From Nocardia neocaledoniensis (GTDB lineage: Bacteria; Actinomycetota; Actinomycetes; Mycobacteriales; Mycobacteriaceae): a stretch of DNA of 64,000 nucleotides. Positions 25,432 through 33,799 of the stretch are shown here, in pieces (position 1 is the first letter of the stretch; the number at the start of each line of letters is the position of its first letter). A program made the translations under genes and the position numbers. The notes beneath the pieces are model-generated. The model did no database searches. It had not been told where the DNA came from and saw only the letters and a program-made list of their open reading frames with translations. The stretch is taken from contig NZ_QGTL01000004.1 in the NCBI RefSeq assembly GCF_003182135.1, forward strand, positions 558,001-622,000. Direction: 5' to 3'.

Positions 25432-26904
25432 ATGAGAGCCGACTTCAAGATCAACCGCAGGACCCGCCGCGGCACCAGGCGCCGCGCGGTGCCGATGCTG
25501 CGGACGGTGCCGCTGCCGGTGCTCGTCGGCGGTTCCGCGCTGGCGCTGACCGGCGCGATCGGGCTGTGGCAGGTGCTGCCCGGGCAGATCGCGCCGACAG
25601 TCGGGGCCGGTCACGGACGCGGGATGAGTCAGGTCGGCGCGTTCGACAACGCGCGTGCGGGCTGGAGCGCCGAGGAGATCCTCGGGCACTACTACCCCGG
25701 TGCTGAATTCGGCCAGATCGGGCCGACGACGATCGGCGTCCGATTACAGGCGCAGGACGACGCCACCCTCGACACCTTCGCCGCCGCGGGCGCGCAGGTC
25801 GCGGGCCGGATGATCGGCCCCAACGAGGCCGCGCATCTGACCCCGCTGCCCGACGGCGGCGCCAGCGTCGTGGTGACCGCGGGCTGCGACGGCGAGGTGC
25901 TCTGGCAGGCCGCGACCGACGACCCGTTCGTCTATCCCGTCGACGCCGGGCCGGGCAGGCCCGCCGACGAACACCTGACGCTGTGCGGCGGCACCGCCTA
26001 TCGCGGCGCGCTCGGCGTCGCGCTGGAGAACGGCGCGTACCGCACCGTCAATCAGGTCGACCTGGACGACTACCTCGCCGGCCTCCTCCCCGCCGAGATG
26101 CAGGCGAACTGGGCCGACCAGGGCGCCTTCGAGGCCCTGCGCGCGCAGGCCATCGCCGCCCGTTCCTACGCGCTCGCCGAGAACCGCTACCCCTACGCGC
26201 AGACCTGCGACACCACCGACTGCCAGGTGTATCCCGGCACGGTGAAGGAGGACGCGCGGACCACCGAGGCGGTCGCGGCCACGGTGGGCACCGTGCTCCT
26301 GCGCGACGGGCTCATCCTGCGCACCGAGTACTCGGCCGCGCCCGACGGCGGCCGCCCCGCCGACATCGAGACCTTCGCCGTCGGCCCGGCGCCGGACGAG
26401 CTCGTCGAAACCGCGCCGGCGCCAACGGCTCCCGCCGCGCCGACCCGCCCCGATCCGACCATCGAGGCACTCGCGGGCGAGAGTGCGATCGACACCGAGT
26501 ACCGCCGCATCGGCGGTCCCGAGAGCTCGATCGGCGCGCCCATCGGCCCGGAAATGCTGCTGCCGCAACGGGCGGGCACCTACCGGATGTACACGAATGG
26601 CGTCATCATCGCGACGAAGACCCTCGGCGCGCAGGTGGTCGATTTCTCGACGCTGCTGCAGTTGGTTCCGGACGTAGCCGATCAGTTGCCACCGTCGGCG
26701 TCGGCGGATCCGGACACCTCCGAAAGCGATGTGCCGCAGGGGGTTACGCCGGGCGGCCAGGCGCCCGCCGAGCAAACTCCCGGCACGCCGGGCGGGCAGG
26801 CGCCGACGGAGCAGATTCCAGCCGAGCAAGTCCCGGTCGAACAGGCGCCGACGGAAAGTGTTCCGCCCGAGCAGGTTCCGGCGGTACCGGCACCCGCCGC
26901 ATAG
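25432..26904 (+). CDS. SpoIID/LytB-domain envelope protein with LGFP repeat
   Basis: The 490-residue product begins with an Arg-rich cytoplasmic stretch and one membrane helix (VLVGGSALALTGAIGLWQVL), then a SpoIID/LytB domain with GHGRGMSQVGAFDNARAG, LPAEMQ and EALRAQAIAARSYAL, all typical of this peptidoglycan-acting family. One LGFP-like unit (ESSIGAPIGPEMLL) and a Gln/Glu/Pro-rich tail (repeats like EQVPVEQAP) follow. SpoIID is a lytic transglycosylase in sporulators; the role here is presumably wall remodelling. It is divergent from the amidase gene and probably belongs to the same functional set. Confidence 0.82.
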   Translation: MRADFKINRRTRRGTRRRAVPMLRTVPLPVLVGGSALALTGAIGLWQVLPGQIAPTVGAGHGRGMSQVGAFDNARAGWSAEEILGHYYPGAEFGQIGPTTIGVRLQAQDDATLDTFAAAGAQVAGRMIGPNEAAHLTPLPDGGASVVVTAGCDGEVLWQAATDDPFVYPVDAGPGRPADEHLTLCGGTAYRGALGVALENGAYRTVNQVDLDDYLAGLLPAEMQANWADQGAFEALRAQAIAARSYALAENRYPYAQTCDTTDCQVYPGTVKEDARTTEAVAATVGTVLLRDGLILRTEYSAAPDGGRPADIETFAVGPAPDELVETAPAPTAPAAPTRPDPTIEALAGESAIDTEYRRIGGPESSIGAPIGPEMLLPQRAGTYRMYTNGVIIATKTLGAQVVDFSTLLQLVPDVADQLPPSASADPDTSESDVPQGVTPGGQAPAEQTPGTPGGQAPTEQIPAEQVPVEQAPTESVPPEQVPAVPAPAA

Positions 26905-26946
26905 GCCGGAACCGAGGTGAACCGCTGCTGATCAGGTCGGAAGCGA

Positions 26947-27447
26947 TCAGTCGAGGGTTGTGTCGCCCAGTCCGACGGCGAGCGTCCGGAGCAGACCTTC
27001 GAGCTGTGCGCGATCCTCGGTGCCGAGGGAGGCGAGCAGGCGCTGCTCGTTCGCCATGTGGAGCGGCAGCAGCTCGTCGACCAGTGCGCGTCCTTCGTCG
27101 GTGAGCTGGACGAAGACCGAGCGCCGATCGTCGGCGCAGGGGGCGCGGCGCACGAGGTTCTTCGCGGCCAGGCGGTCGATGCGATTGGTGATCGCGCCCG
27201 AGGTGACCATGGCGGCACGGTTGAGCGCGCCGGCGGTGAGGCCGGCGTCGCCCCCGGAGCGGCGCAGGGTGGCGAGCACGTCGAACTCCCAGAATTCCAG
27301 CCCGTGAGCCGCGAAGAAGCGTTTGAGCTCCTGGTCGAGCAGGCGGGAGAGCCGGGTGATGCGCCCGACGATCGCCATCGGTGAGGCGTCGACGTCCGGG
27401 CGCTTTTGCGCCCAGTGGTCGGTGATCAGGTCGATCGCGTCCCGCAT
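26947..27447 (-). CDS. MarR-family transcriptional regulator
   Basis: This 166-residue winged-helix regulator has the MarR pattern: LTAGALNRAAMVTSGAITNR as recognition helix, then VRRAPCADDRRSVFVQLTDE for the wing with the DxRS motif. It is divergent from an EamA-family exporter across about 100 bases that hold dyad sequences, so it probably represses that exporter and itself until it binds a small phenolic or drug-like ligand. Confidence 0.88.
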   Translation of the reverse strand: MRDAIDLITDHWAQKRPDVDASPMAIVGRITRLSRLLDQELKRFFAAHGLEFWEFDVLATLRRSGGDAGLTAGALNRAAMVTSGAITNRIDRLAAKNLVRRAPCADDRRSVFVQLTDEGRALVDELLPLHMANEQRLLASLGTEDRAQLEGLLRTLAVGLGDTTLD

Positions 27448-27485
27448 GCGATTTCCTCTCGATTGAAACTCTTAATGTTCATCTA

Positions 27486-27528
27486 CTTGACGTTGAGCCG
27501 GTCGGGCGAGTAGATATTTCAACGTTGA
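27486..27528. promoter_or_regulatory. Candidate MarR operator between marR-like and eamA genes
   Basis: A perfect 10-bp palindrome TCAACGTTGA (27519-27528) and a related half-site CTTGACGTTGAG (27486-27497) lie in the divergent promoter region. Assignment to the MarR protein is inference from position. Confidence 0.5.
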
Positions 27529-27549
27529 GATTATCAATCAGGAGCGAAC

Positions 27550-28503
27550 ATGACGATCGCGACCCGCCCGACCGGCTACGCGGGCACCCTCGCACTCACG
27601 GCCATCACCCCCATCGTGTGGGGCTCCACCTACGCGGTCACCACCGAGTTCCTGCCGCCGGACCGGCCGCTGTTCACCGCGCTGGTGCGCGCCCTGCCCG
27701 CCGGTCTGGTGCTGCTCGCGTTCACCAGGACGCTGCCGCGCGGCGCCTGGATCGGCCGGGCGGCGGTGCTCGGCGTGCTGAACATCGGCGCCTTCTTCCC
27801 GCTGCTGTTCGTCGCGGCGTACCGGCTGCCCGGCGGCGTGGCCGGGGTGCTCGGTGCGGTGGCCCCGATGTTCGCGCTCGGTCTCGCGGCCGTGCTGCTG
27901 GCCGAGGTGCCCACCCGGCGCAAGCTGATCGCGGGCGTGATCGGTGTCTTCGGGGTGTCGCTGGTGGTGCTGCGCGGCACGGTCGAGCTCGACCTGATCG
28001 GGGTCGCCGCCGGGCTCGCAGGCGCGGCCTCGATGGCGGCGGGCACGGTGCTGACCAAGAAGTGGGGGCGGCCCGAGGGCGTCGGTCCGCTGGCCATGAC
28101 CGGGTGGCAGCTCACCGCGGGCGGCCTGTTCATCCTGCCGCTCGCCGTGCTGATCGAAGGCGCCCCGCCCGCCCTCGATGCGCAGGCCGTCGGCGGCTAC
28201 CTGTACCTCGGCGTCATCGGCACCGCGCTCGCCTACTGGCTGTGGTTCCGCGGAATCTCGCGCGTACCAGCCACTTCGGTGGCGTTCCTCGGTCTGCTGA
28301 GCCCGATGTCGGCGGCGGTGATCGGCTGGATCGCGCTGGGCCAGGCGCTCACCCCGCTGCAGGTCCTCGGCCTCGCCGTCGCCCTCGCCGGGACGGTGCT
28401 CGGCCAGATCCCGTCGAAGGTGGCGGGGGAAACCGTTGCGGTGCAGCTCGATTCGGCGGCTCCCGCACCTGACGGGCCGCGGCCGCTCGTCGCGGCGCGC
28501 TGA
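27550..28503 (+). CDS. EamA-family (DMT) metabolite exporter
   Basis: This 317-residue protein has ten hydrophobic segments in two similar halves, each with the EamA pattern (ITPIVWGSTYAVTTEFLPPD in the first; YLYLGVIGTALAYWLWFRGI in the second). Family members export amino acids or related metabolites. Its ATG follows AGGAG at good spacing. The divergent MarR gene is the likely regulator. Confidence 0.88.
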   Translation: MTIATRPTGYAGTLALTAITPIVWGSTYAVTTEFLPPDRPLFTALVRALPAGLVLLAFTRTLPRGAWIGRAAVLGVLNIGAFFPLLFVAAYRLPGGVAGVLGAVAPMFALGLAAVLLAEVPTRRKLIAGVIGVFGVSLVVLRGTVELDLIGVAAGLAGAASMAAGTVLTKKWGRPEGVGPLAMTGWQLTAGGLFILPLAVLIEGAPPALDAQAVGGYLYLGVIGTALAYWLWFRGISRVPATSVAFLGLLSPMSAAVIGWIALGQALTPLQVLGLAVALAGTVLGQIPSKVAGETVAVQLDSAAPAPDGPRPLVAAR

Positions 28504-28511
28504 CCCGACTC

Positions 28512-29138
28512 TCAGCCGCGCATCACCTGCATCAACTGGTCCTCGGTGAGGGCTGGAACGGGCAGGGGGTGCGCGGCTTTCGCGCGCAGGCCGTCGAGGA
28601 TGAGGGCGAGATTACGCCGCCACAGGTCGGGGGCGACGCTCGCGGTCGCGGTCAGCACGCTGGTGTGCGACCAGGTGATGAAGGCGATGTCCTCGAGGGT
28701 CCAGTCCGCGCGCAGCGCGCCGGCCTGTTGGGCGCGGGCGATGATCCGGCGCATCAGTTCGTGCCCGTGCGCGCGGGCGCGTTCCAGTGCCGGGCTGGGC
28801 GGGGCGCGCAGGGCCAGGTCGCCGAGGATGCGGTCGTTCGCCTGTAGCGCGCAGATGCCCTCGACCAGGTGGACGAACGACTCCCACGGGTCGTCGATCT
28901 CGAGGGCCTCTTCGGCGATGCGGGTGCCCGCGCCGACCCGGTCGTCGACCGCGGCGGCGATGAGTTCGTCGCGGGTGGGGAAGCGGTTGTACAGGGTGCC
29001 GATCGCGACGCCCGCGCGTGCGGCGATGTCCTTGAGCGGCGCGTCGAGGCCGCGTTCCTCGAAGAGTTCGCGGGCCGCGGTGACCAGCGCGTCGCGATTG
29101 CGCTTGGCGTCGCTGCGCAACGGCTTGTCCTCGGGCAT
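28512..29138 (-). CDS. TetR-family transcriptional regulator
   Basis: The 208-residue protein begins with a classic TetR helix-turn-helix (DALVTAARELFEERGLDAPL, IAARAGVAIGTLYNRFPTRD) and a helical ligand-binding domain that resembles the PF21597-type C-terminal domain of actinobacterial TetR proteins. It is divergent from the SDR gene at 29245. The shared intergenic region holds a near-perfect 18-bp dyad, the probable operator. Confidence 0.88.
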   Translation of the reverse strand: MPEDKPLRSDAKRNRDALVTAARELFEERGLDAPLKDIAARAGVAIGTLYNRFPTRDELIAAAVDDRVGAGTRIAEEALEIDDPWESFVHLVEGICALQANDRILGDLALRAPPSPALERARAHGHELMRRIIARAQQAGALRADWTLEDIAFITWSHTSVLTATASVAPDLWRRNLALILDGLRAKAAHPLPVPALTEDQLMQVMRG

Positions 29139-29171
29139 TCGCCGATCCTACAAATCGGCCCGCCGGAATAT

Positions 29172-29189
29172 CTTGAGCCATGGTTCAAG
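29172..29189. promoter_or_regulatory. Candidate TetR operator
   Basis: CTTGAGCCATGGTTCAAG is an 18-bp dyad with a single mismatch between the TetR and SDR genes. A second, weaker site with the same ACTTGAACCA half lies at 29210-29231. Confidence 0.6.
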
Positions 29190-29244
29190 TTAGTGCTAGG
29201 TTGCCGATAACTTGAACCAGCACTCAACTTAATGGGGTAGCCGC

Positions 29245-29958
29245 ATGAGTACGCTCGCGATCTTCGGATATGGACCAGGGCTCGGCGCCGGCATCGCGCG
29301 GACGTTCGGGCGCCACGGCTTTCGGACAGCAGCGATCGGCCGCGACGCCGCCGCGGCCGCCGAACGGGTGGCGGCGCTGCGGGCGGGCGGGTTCGATGCC
29401 GAGCCGTTCACGGCCGACATCACCGATCCCGCCCAGCTCACCGAGGTGATCGCGCGGGTCGAGGAGAAGCTCGGGCCCATCGAGGTGGCGGTGCACGCGG
29501 CCGCCGCCGGGATCTCGGTGCGGAGCGCGTCGACCCGCGACGTCGACCGAGCCGCGCTCGAGGTGCCGTTCGCGCTCAAGGTGTACTCGTCGATCCAGCT
29601 CGGGCGCGAGCTGTTGCCCGGCATGGTCGCGCGCGGTCGTGGAGCGCTGCTGTTCTCCTCCGGCGCGTCCGAGGCGAATCTGCAGCCCTACCTGGCCAAT
29701 ATGGGCGTCGCGCTCGGTGCGCAGCGGGCCTATGTCCGCCAGTTGGCCGCGGAGCTGGACGGCACGGGCGTCTACGCGGGGCTGCTCGCGATCGGGTCGC
29801 TCATCGAGCACAGCGCGGTGCAGGAGCAGGTCGACGCGCACCCGGAGCTGATTCCGGACGGGATGGTGCTGCCGCGCATCGGCAATGCCGAGCTCGGCGC
29901 CGCGTACTGGCGGATGTACACCGAACGCGACACCGTGGAGGTCGAGATCGGGTTCTGA
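29245..29958 (+). CDS. Short-chain dehydrogenase/reductase-like protein
   Basis: This 237-residue Rossmann-fold protein has a glycine-rich dinucleotide site (FGYGPGLGAGIARTFGRHGF), Asp at the second strand region (ADITDP) and the NAG-like segment AVHAAAAG. The active-site region FSSGASEANLQPYLANMGVA keeps the serine but lacks the usual YxxxK pair. It may be a divergent or non-catalytic SDR. It is probably repressed by the divergent TetR protein. Confidence 0.8.
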   Translation: MSTLAIFGYGPGLGAGIARTFGRHGFRTAAIGRDAAAAAERVAALRAGGFDAEPFTADITDPAQLTEVIARVEEKLGPIEVAVHAAAAGISVRSASTRDVDRAALEVPFALKVYSSIQLGRELLPGMVARGRGALLFSSGASEANLQPYLANMGVALGAQRAYVRQLAAELDGTGVYAGLLAIGSLIEHSAVQEQVDAHPELIPDGMVLPRIGNAELGAAYWRMYTERDTVEVEIGF

Positions 29959-29965
29959 TTTCGGT

Positions 29966-29988
29966 GTTGACATTGACGTAGCGTCAAC
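29966..29988 (+). promoter_or_regulatory. Promoter dyad of the TipA-like regulator gene
   Basis: GTTGAC-N11-GTCAAC (29966-29988) contains an inner dyad TTGACGTAGCGTCAA (29973-29987). TTGACA at 29967-29972 could be a -35 element, so the dyad lies in the spacer where MerR-family activators bind. Confidence 0.5.
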
Positions 29989-30025
29989 TTGCAGACTGGT
30001 CTCATCGACGAGAAAGGAGCTGGTC

Positions 30026-30784
30026 ATGGCGGGTGAATGGTCCATCCAGGACCTCGCGAAGGCCGCGGGCACCACCAGCCGGACCCTGCGCCACTACGGG
30101 CAGCTCGGCCTGCTGGAGCCGAGCCGGATCGGCGCCAACGGCTACCGCTACTACGACCAGAACTCCCTGATCCGCCTGCAGCGCATCCTGCTGTTGCGCG
30201 AACTCGGCCTCGGCCTTCCGGTGATCGCCGAGGTTCTCGCCGGTGAACAGGACACCGCGGGCGCACTGCGAACGCACCTGGAACTGCTTCGGCAGCAACA
30301 GGATCGGATCGCGCGCCAGATCGAGTCGGTGTCGACCACGTTGCACAAGACCGAAAGAGGTGAACCACTCATGGCCGCAGAGGTTTTCGACGGCTTCGAC
30401 CACACCCAGTACAAGGACGAGGTGACCGAACGCTGGGGCAAGGAGGCCTACGAGAGCGGCGACCGCTGGTGGCGCTCGCTCACCGAGGCCGACAAGCAGA
30501 CCTTCCTGCAGACCCAGCTCGACATCGCCGCCGACTTCGGAAAGGCCCACGCCGCAGGTCTTCCCGTCGACGGCGAAACCGTCCAGGCCATCGTCGAACG
30601 GCACCGCGCCTGGCTCGGCGACGGCACCCAGGGCAGACCCGTCACCGACGAGTACCTGGTGGGCCTCGGCGAAATGTACGTCGCCGACCCGCGCTTCCGG
30701 AAGAACTACGACGTCCACGGCGACGGCACCGCCGAGTACATCCTCGAAGCCTTCCGCGCCTACGTCGCGGGCAAGTCGGCCTGA
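30026..30784 (+). CDS. TipA-like MerR regulator with TipAS effector domain
   Basis: The 252-residue product has an N-terminal MerR DNA-binding domain (SIQDLAKAAGTTSRTLRHYG, then GYRYYDQNSLIRLQRILLLR), a coiled-coil dimerisation helix (residues about 80-115) and a C-terminal TipAS-type globin-like antibiotic-binding domain (YKDEVTERWGKEAYESGDRW). TipA proteins bind thiopeptide antibiotics and switch on their own gene. An internal ATG after AAAGAGGTGAACC (30371) could make a TipAS-only short form, as in Streptomyces tipA. The main start, ATG 30026, follows AAAGGAG. Confidence 0.87.
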   Translation: MAGEWSIQDLAKAAGTTSRTLRHYGQLGLLEPSRIGANGYRYYDQNSLIRLQRILLLRELGLGLPVIAEVLAGEQDTAGALRTHLELLRQQQDRIARQIESVSTTLHKTERGEPLMAAEVFDGFDHTQYKDEVTERWGKEAYESGDRWWRSLTEADKQTFLQTQLDIAADFGKAHAAGLPVDGETVQAIVERHRAWLGDGTQGRPVTDEYLVGLGEMYVADPRFRKNYDVHGDGTAEYILEAFRAYVAGKSA

Positions 30785-30819
30785 GGGGCCGACGGTCGTG
30801 CGGGCGTTCGATGAGCGGA

Positions 30820-30854
30820 AACCGCGCTCGGACCTTTCGCGTCCGAGCGCGGTT
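30820..30854 (+). terminator. Terminator after the TipA-like gene
   Basis: A 14-bp perfect stem (AACCGCGCTCGGAC / GTCCGAGCGCGGTT, 7-nt loop) starts 35 bases after the stop codon. Confidence 0.75.
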
Positions 30855-30921
30855 CTCGTCGCGTCCGCATAGGCTCCTTGCGGTGCCCGGGTGCGGGGCC
30901 GCTGTCGAATTCGGGGGAGCA

Positions 30922-31452
30922 ATGAACATTCAGCATGGGCCGCAAGGCTTTCCACCGCCGCGTCGCCGTATCGACTCGTCGCCGCCCGCATCGGCCTTGG
31001 TCGCGGGGATCTGTGCGCTCCTCGGCGGCCTGGTCGGATTCGTCTGGGTGCAGATGGGTCTCTCCGGGCTGTGGGTCGTCGAGGAAATACGAGATCCGAA
31101 GGTCGATATCGACTGGGACGGGAGGCAGCTGGAGAACCAGCTCGAACTCGGCATCGGCGCGGTCTTCGTGGTGCTGCTCGGGCTGGGTGGCGTGCTGTTG
31201 CTCGCTCGGCGCGCGGCCGGGCTGACGATGGTGACCGTCGGCAGCGGCCTGGGCTTCTTCGCCTGTGTGGGCCCGCTGATCGTCGAAGACGACCTGTTGC
31301 TGAAGGGCGTCCACGCCGGCCTCGCTGTGGGCTGCGTGCTGATCCTGGTCACGGCGCTGCTCCCGGCGACGGACCACTGGATCGAATCAAGGAAGAACGC
31401 CCAGCTCATGCCCGTGCACACCCCGCGTTCGCCGGTTCCGCCGTATAACTGA
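30922..31452 (+). CDS. Small four-helix membrane protein, paralog cluster member 1
   Basis: The 176-residue protein starts at ATG 30922 after GGGGGAG and has a short Pro-rich N-terminus, then four hydrophobic segments. The loop motif GGVLLLARRAAG after helix 2 and the ending ALLPATDHWI correspond to motifs found in the next five genes. The family is unknown to me. This member is the most divergent. Confidence 0.7.
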   Translation: MNIQHGPQGFPPPRRRIDSSPPASALVAGICALLGGLVGFVWVQMGLSGLWVVEEIRDPKVDIDWDGRQLENQLELGIGAVFVVLLGLGGVLLLARRAAGLTMVTVGSGLGFFACVGPLIVEDDLLLKGVHAGLAVGCVLILVTALLPATDHWIESRKNAQLMPVHTPRSPVPPYN

Positions 31453-31479
31453 CGGCGACGTCGACAAGTAGCGGGGACA

Positions 31480-31908
31480 GTGGTGGAGCAGGTGCGGCCG
31501 GAGGGGCCTTCGCGCGCGGTGACCGCGGTGATCGCGGGGTGGCTCGGGGTGCTGGTCGGGGTGGCCGGGATCGTTGTGGGGTTCGCGACGGCGGTGCTGC
31601 GGGCCGTCGGGCGCGAGATCGACCTCGACTATGTGGGCGCGGGGATCGTCGGCGGGCTCGGGGTGGTGTATCTGCTCGGGGCGGCGCTGCTGTTGCGACG
31701 GCGGATGCTCGGGCGGCGGGTGCTGATCACCATGACGGCGGTGATGGCGGGGGCGACGCTGCTGGTCATCGTGCTCAACGGGGCCAGTCACGGGTGGCGA
31801 CTTGGTCCGTTGGACTTCTGGCTGGTCCTCAACGGGGCGATCCTGGCGCTGAGCCTGAGCGAGCCGACGCGCCGCTGGACCACGACGCGCTCGCGGGGCA
31901 CGGGATAA
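31480..31908 (+). CDS. Small four-helix membrane protein, paralog cluster member 2
   Basis: The 142-residue protein begins at GTG 31480 and has four hydrophobic segments. It carries YLLGAALLLRRRMLGRRVLI, the shared LLxRR-xxGR loop of this cluster, and ends LSEPTRRW, matching the ATxxW ending of its neighbours. It lacks the Tyr/Pro-rich N-terminus of members 4 and 5. Spacing to the next gene is 9 bases, so they are co-transcribed. Confidence 0.65.
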   Translation: MVEQVRPEGPSRAVTAVIAGWLGVLVGVAGIVVGFATAVLRAVGREIDLDYVGAGIVGGLGVVYLLGAALLLRRRMLGRRVLITMTAVMAGATLLVIVLNGASHGWRLGPLDFWLVLNGAILALSLSEPTRRWTTTRSRGTG

Positions 31909-31917
31909 GTTCTGAGG

Positions 31918-32454
31918 ATGGTCGTGCAGGAAACGAAGTCGACAATCGGTGAGGCGACGGCGATCACCGCCGTGTGCTGTGCCGGGCTGGTCGCTGCCGC
32001 GAATCTGGTGGGGGCCTTCGTCCTGGTGCGCTCGTTCCTGCACGACCCCGGCCGGCTCGACGACTCGCTGACGTTGTTCGCCACACTCGGCGCCTTGGTC
32101 GCGGCCTTCGCGTTCGGCTACGGCGGCGTGCTGCTGTGGCGGCGTGACGAGTCCGGCCGCTGGATGCTGATCGTCGCCGCGGGCGTCCAGGTCGGCCTCG
32201 GCGTGCTCGGCTTGCTGGCCACCCTGGTGAACTACGACCCCGAATACGGCATCCACTGGTTCCCGGCGGAATCGGTGCTCCGCTCGATTCCGGTCGGCCT
32301 CGGCGGGGTACCCGGTGCGGTGACGGCGATCGTGAACCACAGCTGGGCAGCCGCCCTCGCCGCGCTCGCCCTCGGCGCGCTCGTGCTGCTTCCCGCCGCG
32401 TTGCCCTGGACAGCGGCGTACACGAACGACCGCCAGGCGCCGTCGACCGTATAG
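31918..32454 (+). CDS. Small four-helix membrane protein, paralog cluster member 3
   Basis: The 178-residue protein has four hydrophobic segments and the cluster motif GYGGVLLWRRDESGRWMLIV after helix 2. The loop between helices 3 and 4 is longer (about 40 residues, DPEYGIHWFPAESVLRS), unlike its neighbours. No known domain is recognisable. It follows member 2 by 9 bases. Confidence 0.65.
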   Translation: MVVQETKSTIGEATAITAVCCAGLVAAANLVGAFVLVRSFLHDPGRLDDSLTLFATLGALVAAFAFGYGGVLLWRRDESGRWMLIVAAGVQVGLGVLGLLATLVNYDPEYGIHWFPAESVLRSIPVGLGGVPGAVTAIVNHSWAAALAALALGALVLLPAALPWTAAYTNDRQAPSTV

Positions 32455-32506
32455 TTTCCGCGACGGCGAGCCTGCGCTCACGACACGTTTCACAAGGGGG
32501 GATCCG

Positions 32507-33133
32507 ATGGGTTATCCGTATGGACCGCAGCAGGGCGCCGACCCGTACGCGGGTGGGTACGCCCAGCCGGGTTATGCGCCCGATCCCTACGCGGGTGGGT
32601 ACGCCCAACCGGGCTACGCGCCCGATCCATATGCCGCACAGGCGTACGGAGCGCAGCCCTATCCCTACGGCGCACAGCCTTACGGGTATGGCGCGCCGGT
32701 ATACGGACAGCCCAGACCTGGTGGCGGTACGGCAATCACGGCCGCGGTGATCTCGTTGCTGATATCGCTGGTCACCTGTGGCGGCATGGCGATCGCCATG
32801 GTCGCGGTCACCAGCCTGCGGAATCCGACAGCCGTGAATTTCGCCCCGGCGGCCGGTGGGATGGCGATCGGGTTGCTCTGGCTGCTGGGTTCGATCCTGC
32901 TGTTCCGGCGCAAGACCGCCGGTAGGGTGATCCTCATCCTCCTGTCCAGCATCGCTCTGATCGGCGGCGGGATCACGACCGCGATCGGCGCCTCGGGTTC
33001 CGGCGAACCGGCGGCCGGGTTGATCGGCGGCGTTGTCGCCCTGTCTATTCCGTTCTTGATCCTGGTCATGGCTGCCGCGCCCGCCACGGGGCGGTGGATT
33101 CGCGCAGGCCGCCAGCCCAGGTACCCGTACTGA
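32507..33133 (+). CDS. Small membrane protein with Tyr/Pro/Gly repeats, paralog cluster member 4
   Basis: The 208-residue protein has a cytoplasmic N-terminus of about 75 residues rich in Gly, Tyr, Pro, Gln and Ala, including two tandem copies of DPYAGGYAQPGYAP, followed by four hydrophobic segments. It carries the cluster motif LLGSILLFRRKTAGRVILIL and ends ATGRWIRAGRQPRYPY. Low-complexity Tyr/Pro/Gly tails often mediate clustering or protein contacts. The start ATG 32507 follows AAGGGGGGA, and the upstream leader is nearly identical to that of member 5, so these two arose by recent duplication. Confidence 0.75.
   Translation: MGYPYGPQQGADPYAGGYAQPGYAPDPYAGGYAQPGYAPDPYAAQAYGAQPYPYGAQPYGYGAPVYGQPRPGGGTAITAAVISLLISLVTCGGMAIAMVAVTSLRNPTAVNFAPAAGGMAIGLLWLLGSILLFRRKTAGRVILILLSSIALIGGGITTAIGASGSGEPAAGLIGGVVALSIPFLILVMAAAPATGRWIRAGRQPRYPY
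32540..32623 (+). repeat. Two tandem 42-bp coding repeats
   Basis: Units 32540-32581 and 32582-32623 each encode DPYAGGYAQPGYAP. They differ only at a few, mostly synonymous, positions, and a partial third unit follows. Confidence 0.85.
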
Positions 33134-33164
33134 TCGTCAGACCGCTTCCACAAGGGGGATTCGA

Positions 33165-33779
33165 ATGGGTTATCCATACGGCCAGCCGGGCAACGACCCC
33201 TACGGTCATGCTCAGCCCGCCTACGGCGACCCGTACGCGCAGCAGGGTTACGGCGCTCCGGCCTACGGTGTCCAGCCCTATCCGGCGCCTGGCTACGAAT
33301 ATGGTTACGGCGGGCCGGGTTACGCGCAGCCGCGAGTCAGCGGCGCCACCGGCATCATCGCCGCCCTGTTGGCCCTGTTCGTGGCGCTGTTCGCCATGAT
33401 CGGCGTCGCGGTCGGGGCGATCATCGCGCTGAGTTCCGGCTCCATCGACGACGACAGCCGCAATGTCGCGATCGTCGCCTCCGCGATCGCCGCGGTGCCC
33501 GCCCTGCTGTGGTTCCTCGGCTCGATCCTGCTGTTCCGTCGCAAGACCTCCGGTCGCGTCATCCTGATCATCATGTCGACACTGGCCCTCGCCTTCATGG
33601 GCACGGCGGTCGTCGTCGCCATCGCTGGGTTCGGCGGAGAGGACCCAGCCGCCACCACCCTCGGCGCGGTGGTCGTCGGCACCATCCCGCTGATCATCCT
33701 GATCTGCGCCGCCGCCCCCGCCACCGGTCGCTGGATCCGCGCCGCACGCCAGCCCGCGTACGCTCCCTATCCGTACTAG
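33165..33779 (+). CDS. Small membrane protein with Tyr/Pro/Gly-rich N-terminus, paralog cluster member 5
   Basis: This 204-residue protein is a close paralog of member 4: MGYPYGQPGNDPYGHAQPAY at the N-terminus, four hydrophobic segments, WFLGSILLFRRKTSGRVILI after helix 2 and ATGRWIRAARQPAYAPYPY at the end. The Tyr-rich segment is non-repetitive here. Spacing of 31 bases from member 4 suggests co-transcription. Confidence 0.75.
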   Translation: MGYPYGQPGNDPYGHAQPAYGDPYAQQGYGAPAYGVQPYPAPGYEYGYGGPGYAQPRVSGATGIIAALLALFVALFAMIGVAVGAIIALSSGSIDDDSRNVAIVASAIAAVPALLWFLGSILLFRRKTSGRVILIIMSTLALAFMGTAVVVAIAGFGGEDPAATTLGAVVVGTIPLIILICAAAPATGRWIRAARQPAYAPYPY

Positions 33780-33799
33780 CGCGCGATACGGGGGGATTC

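Noticed and set aside
32540..32640. CRISPR-like or satellite repeat
   Set aside because: The two 42-bp units are contiguous without spacers and encode in-frame protein repeats.
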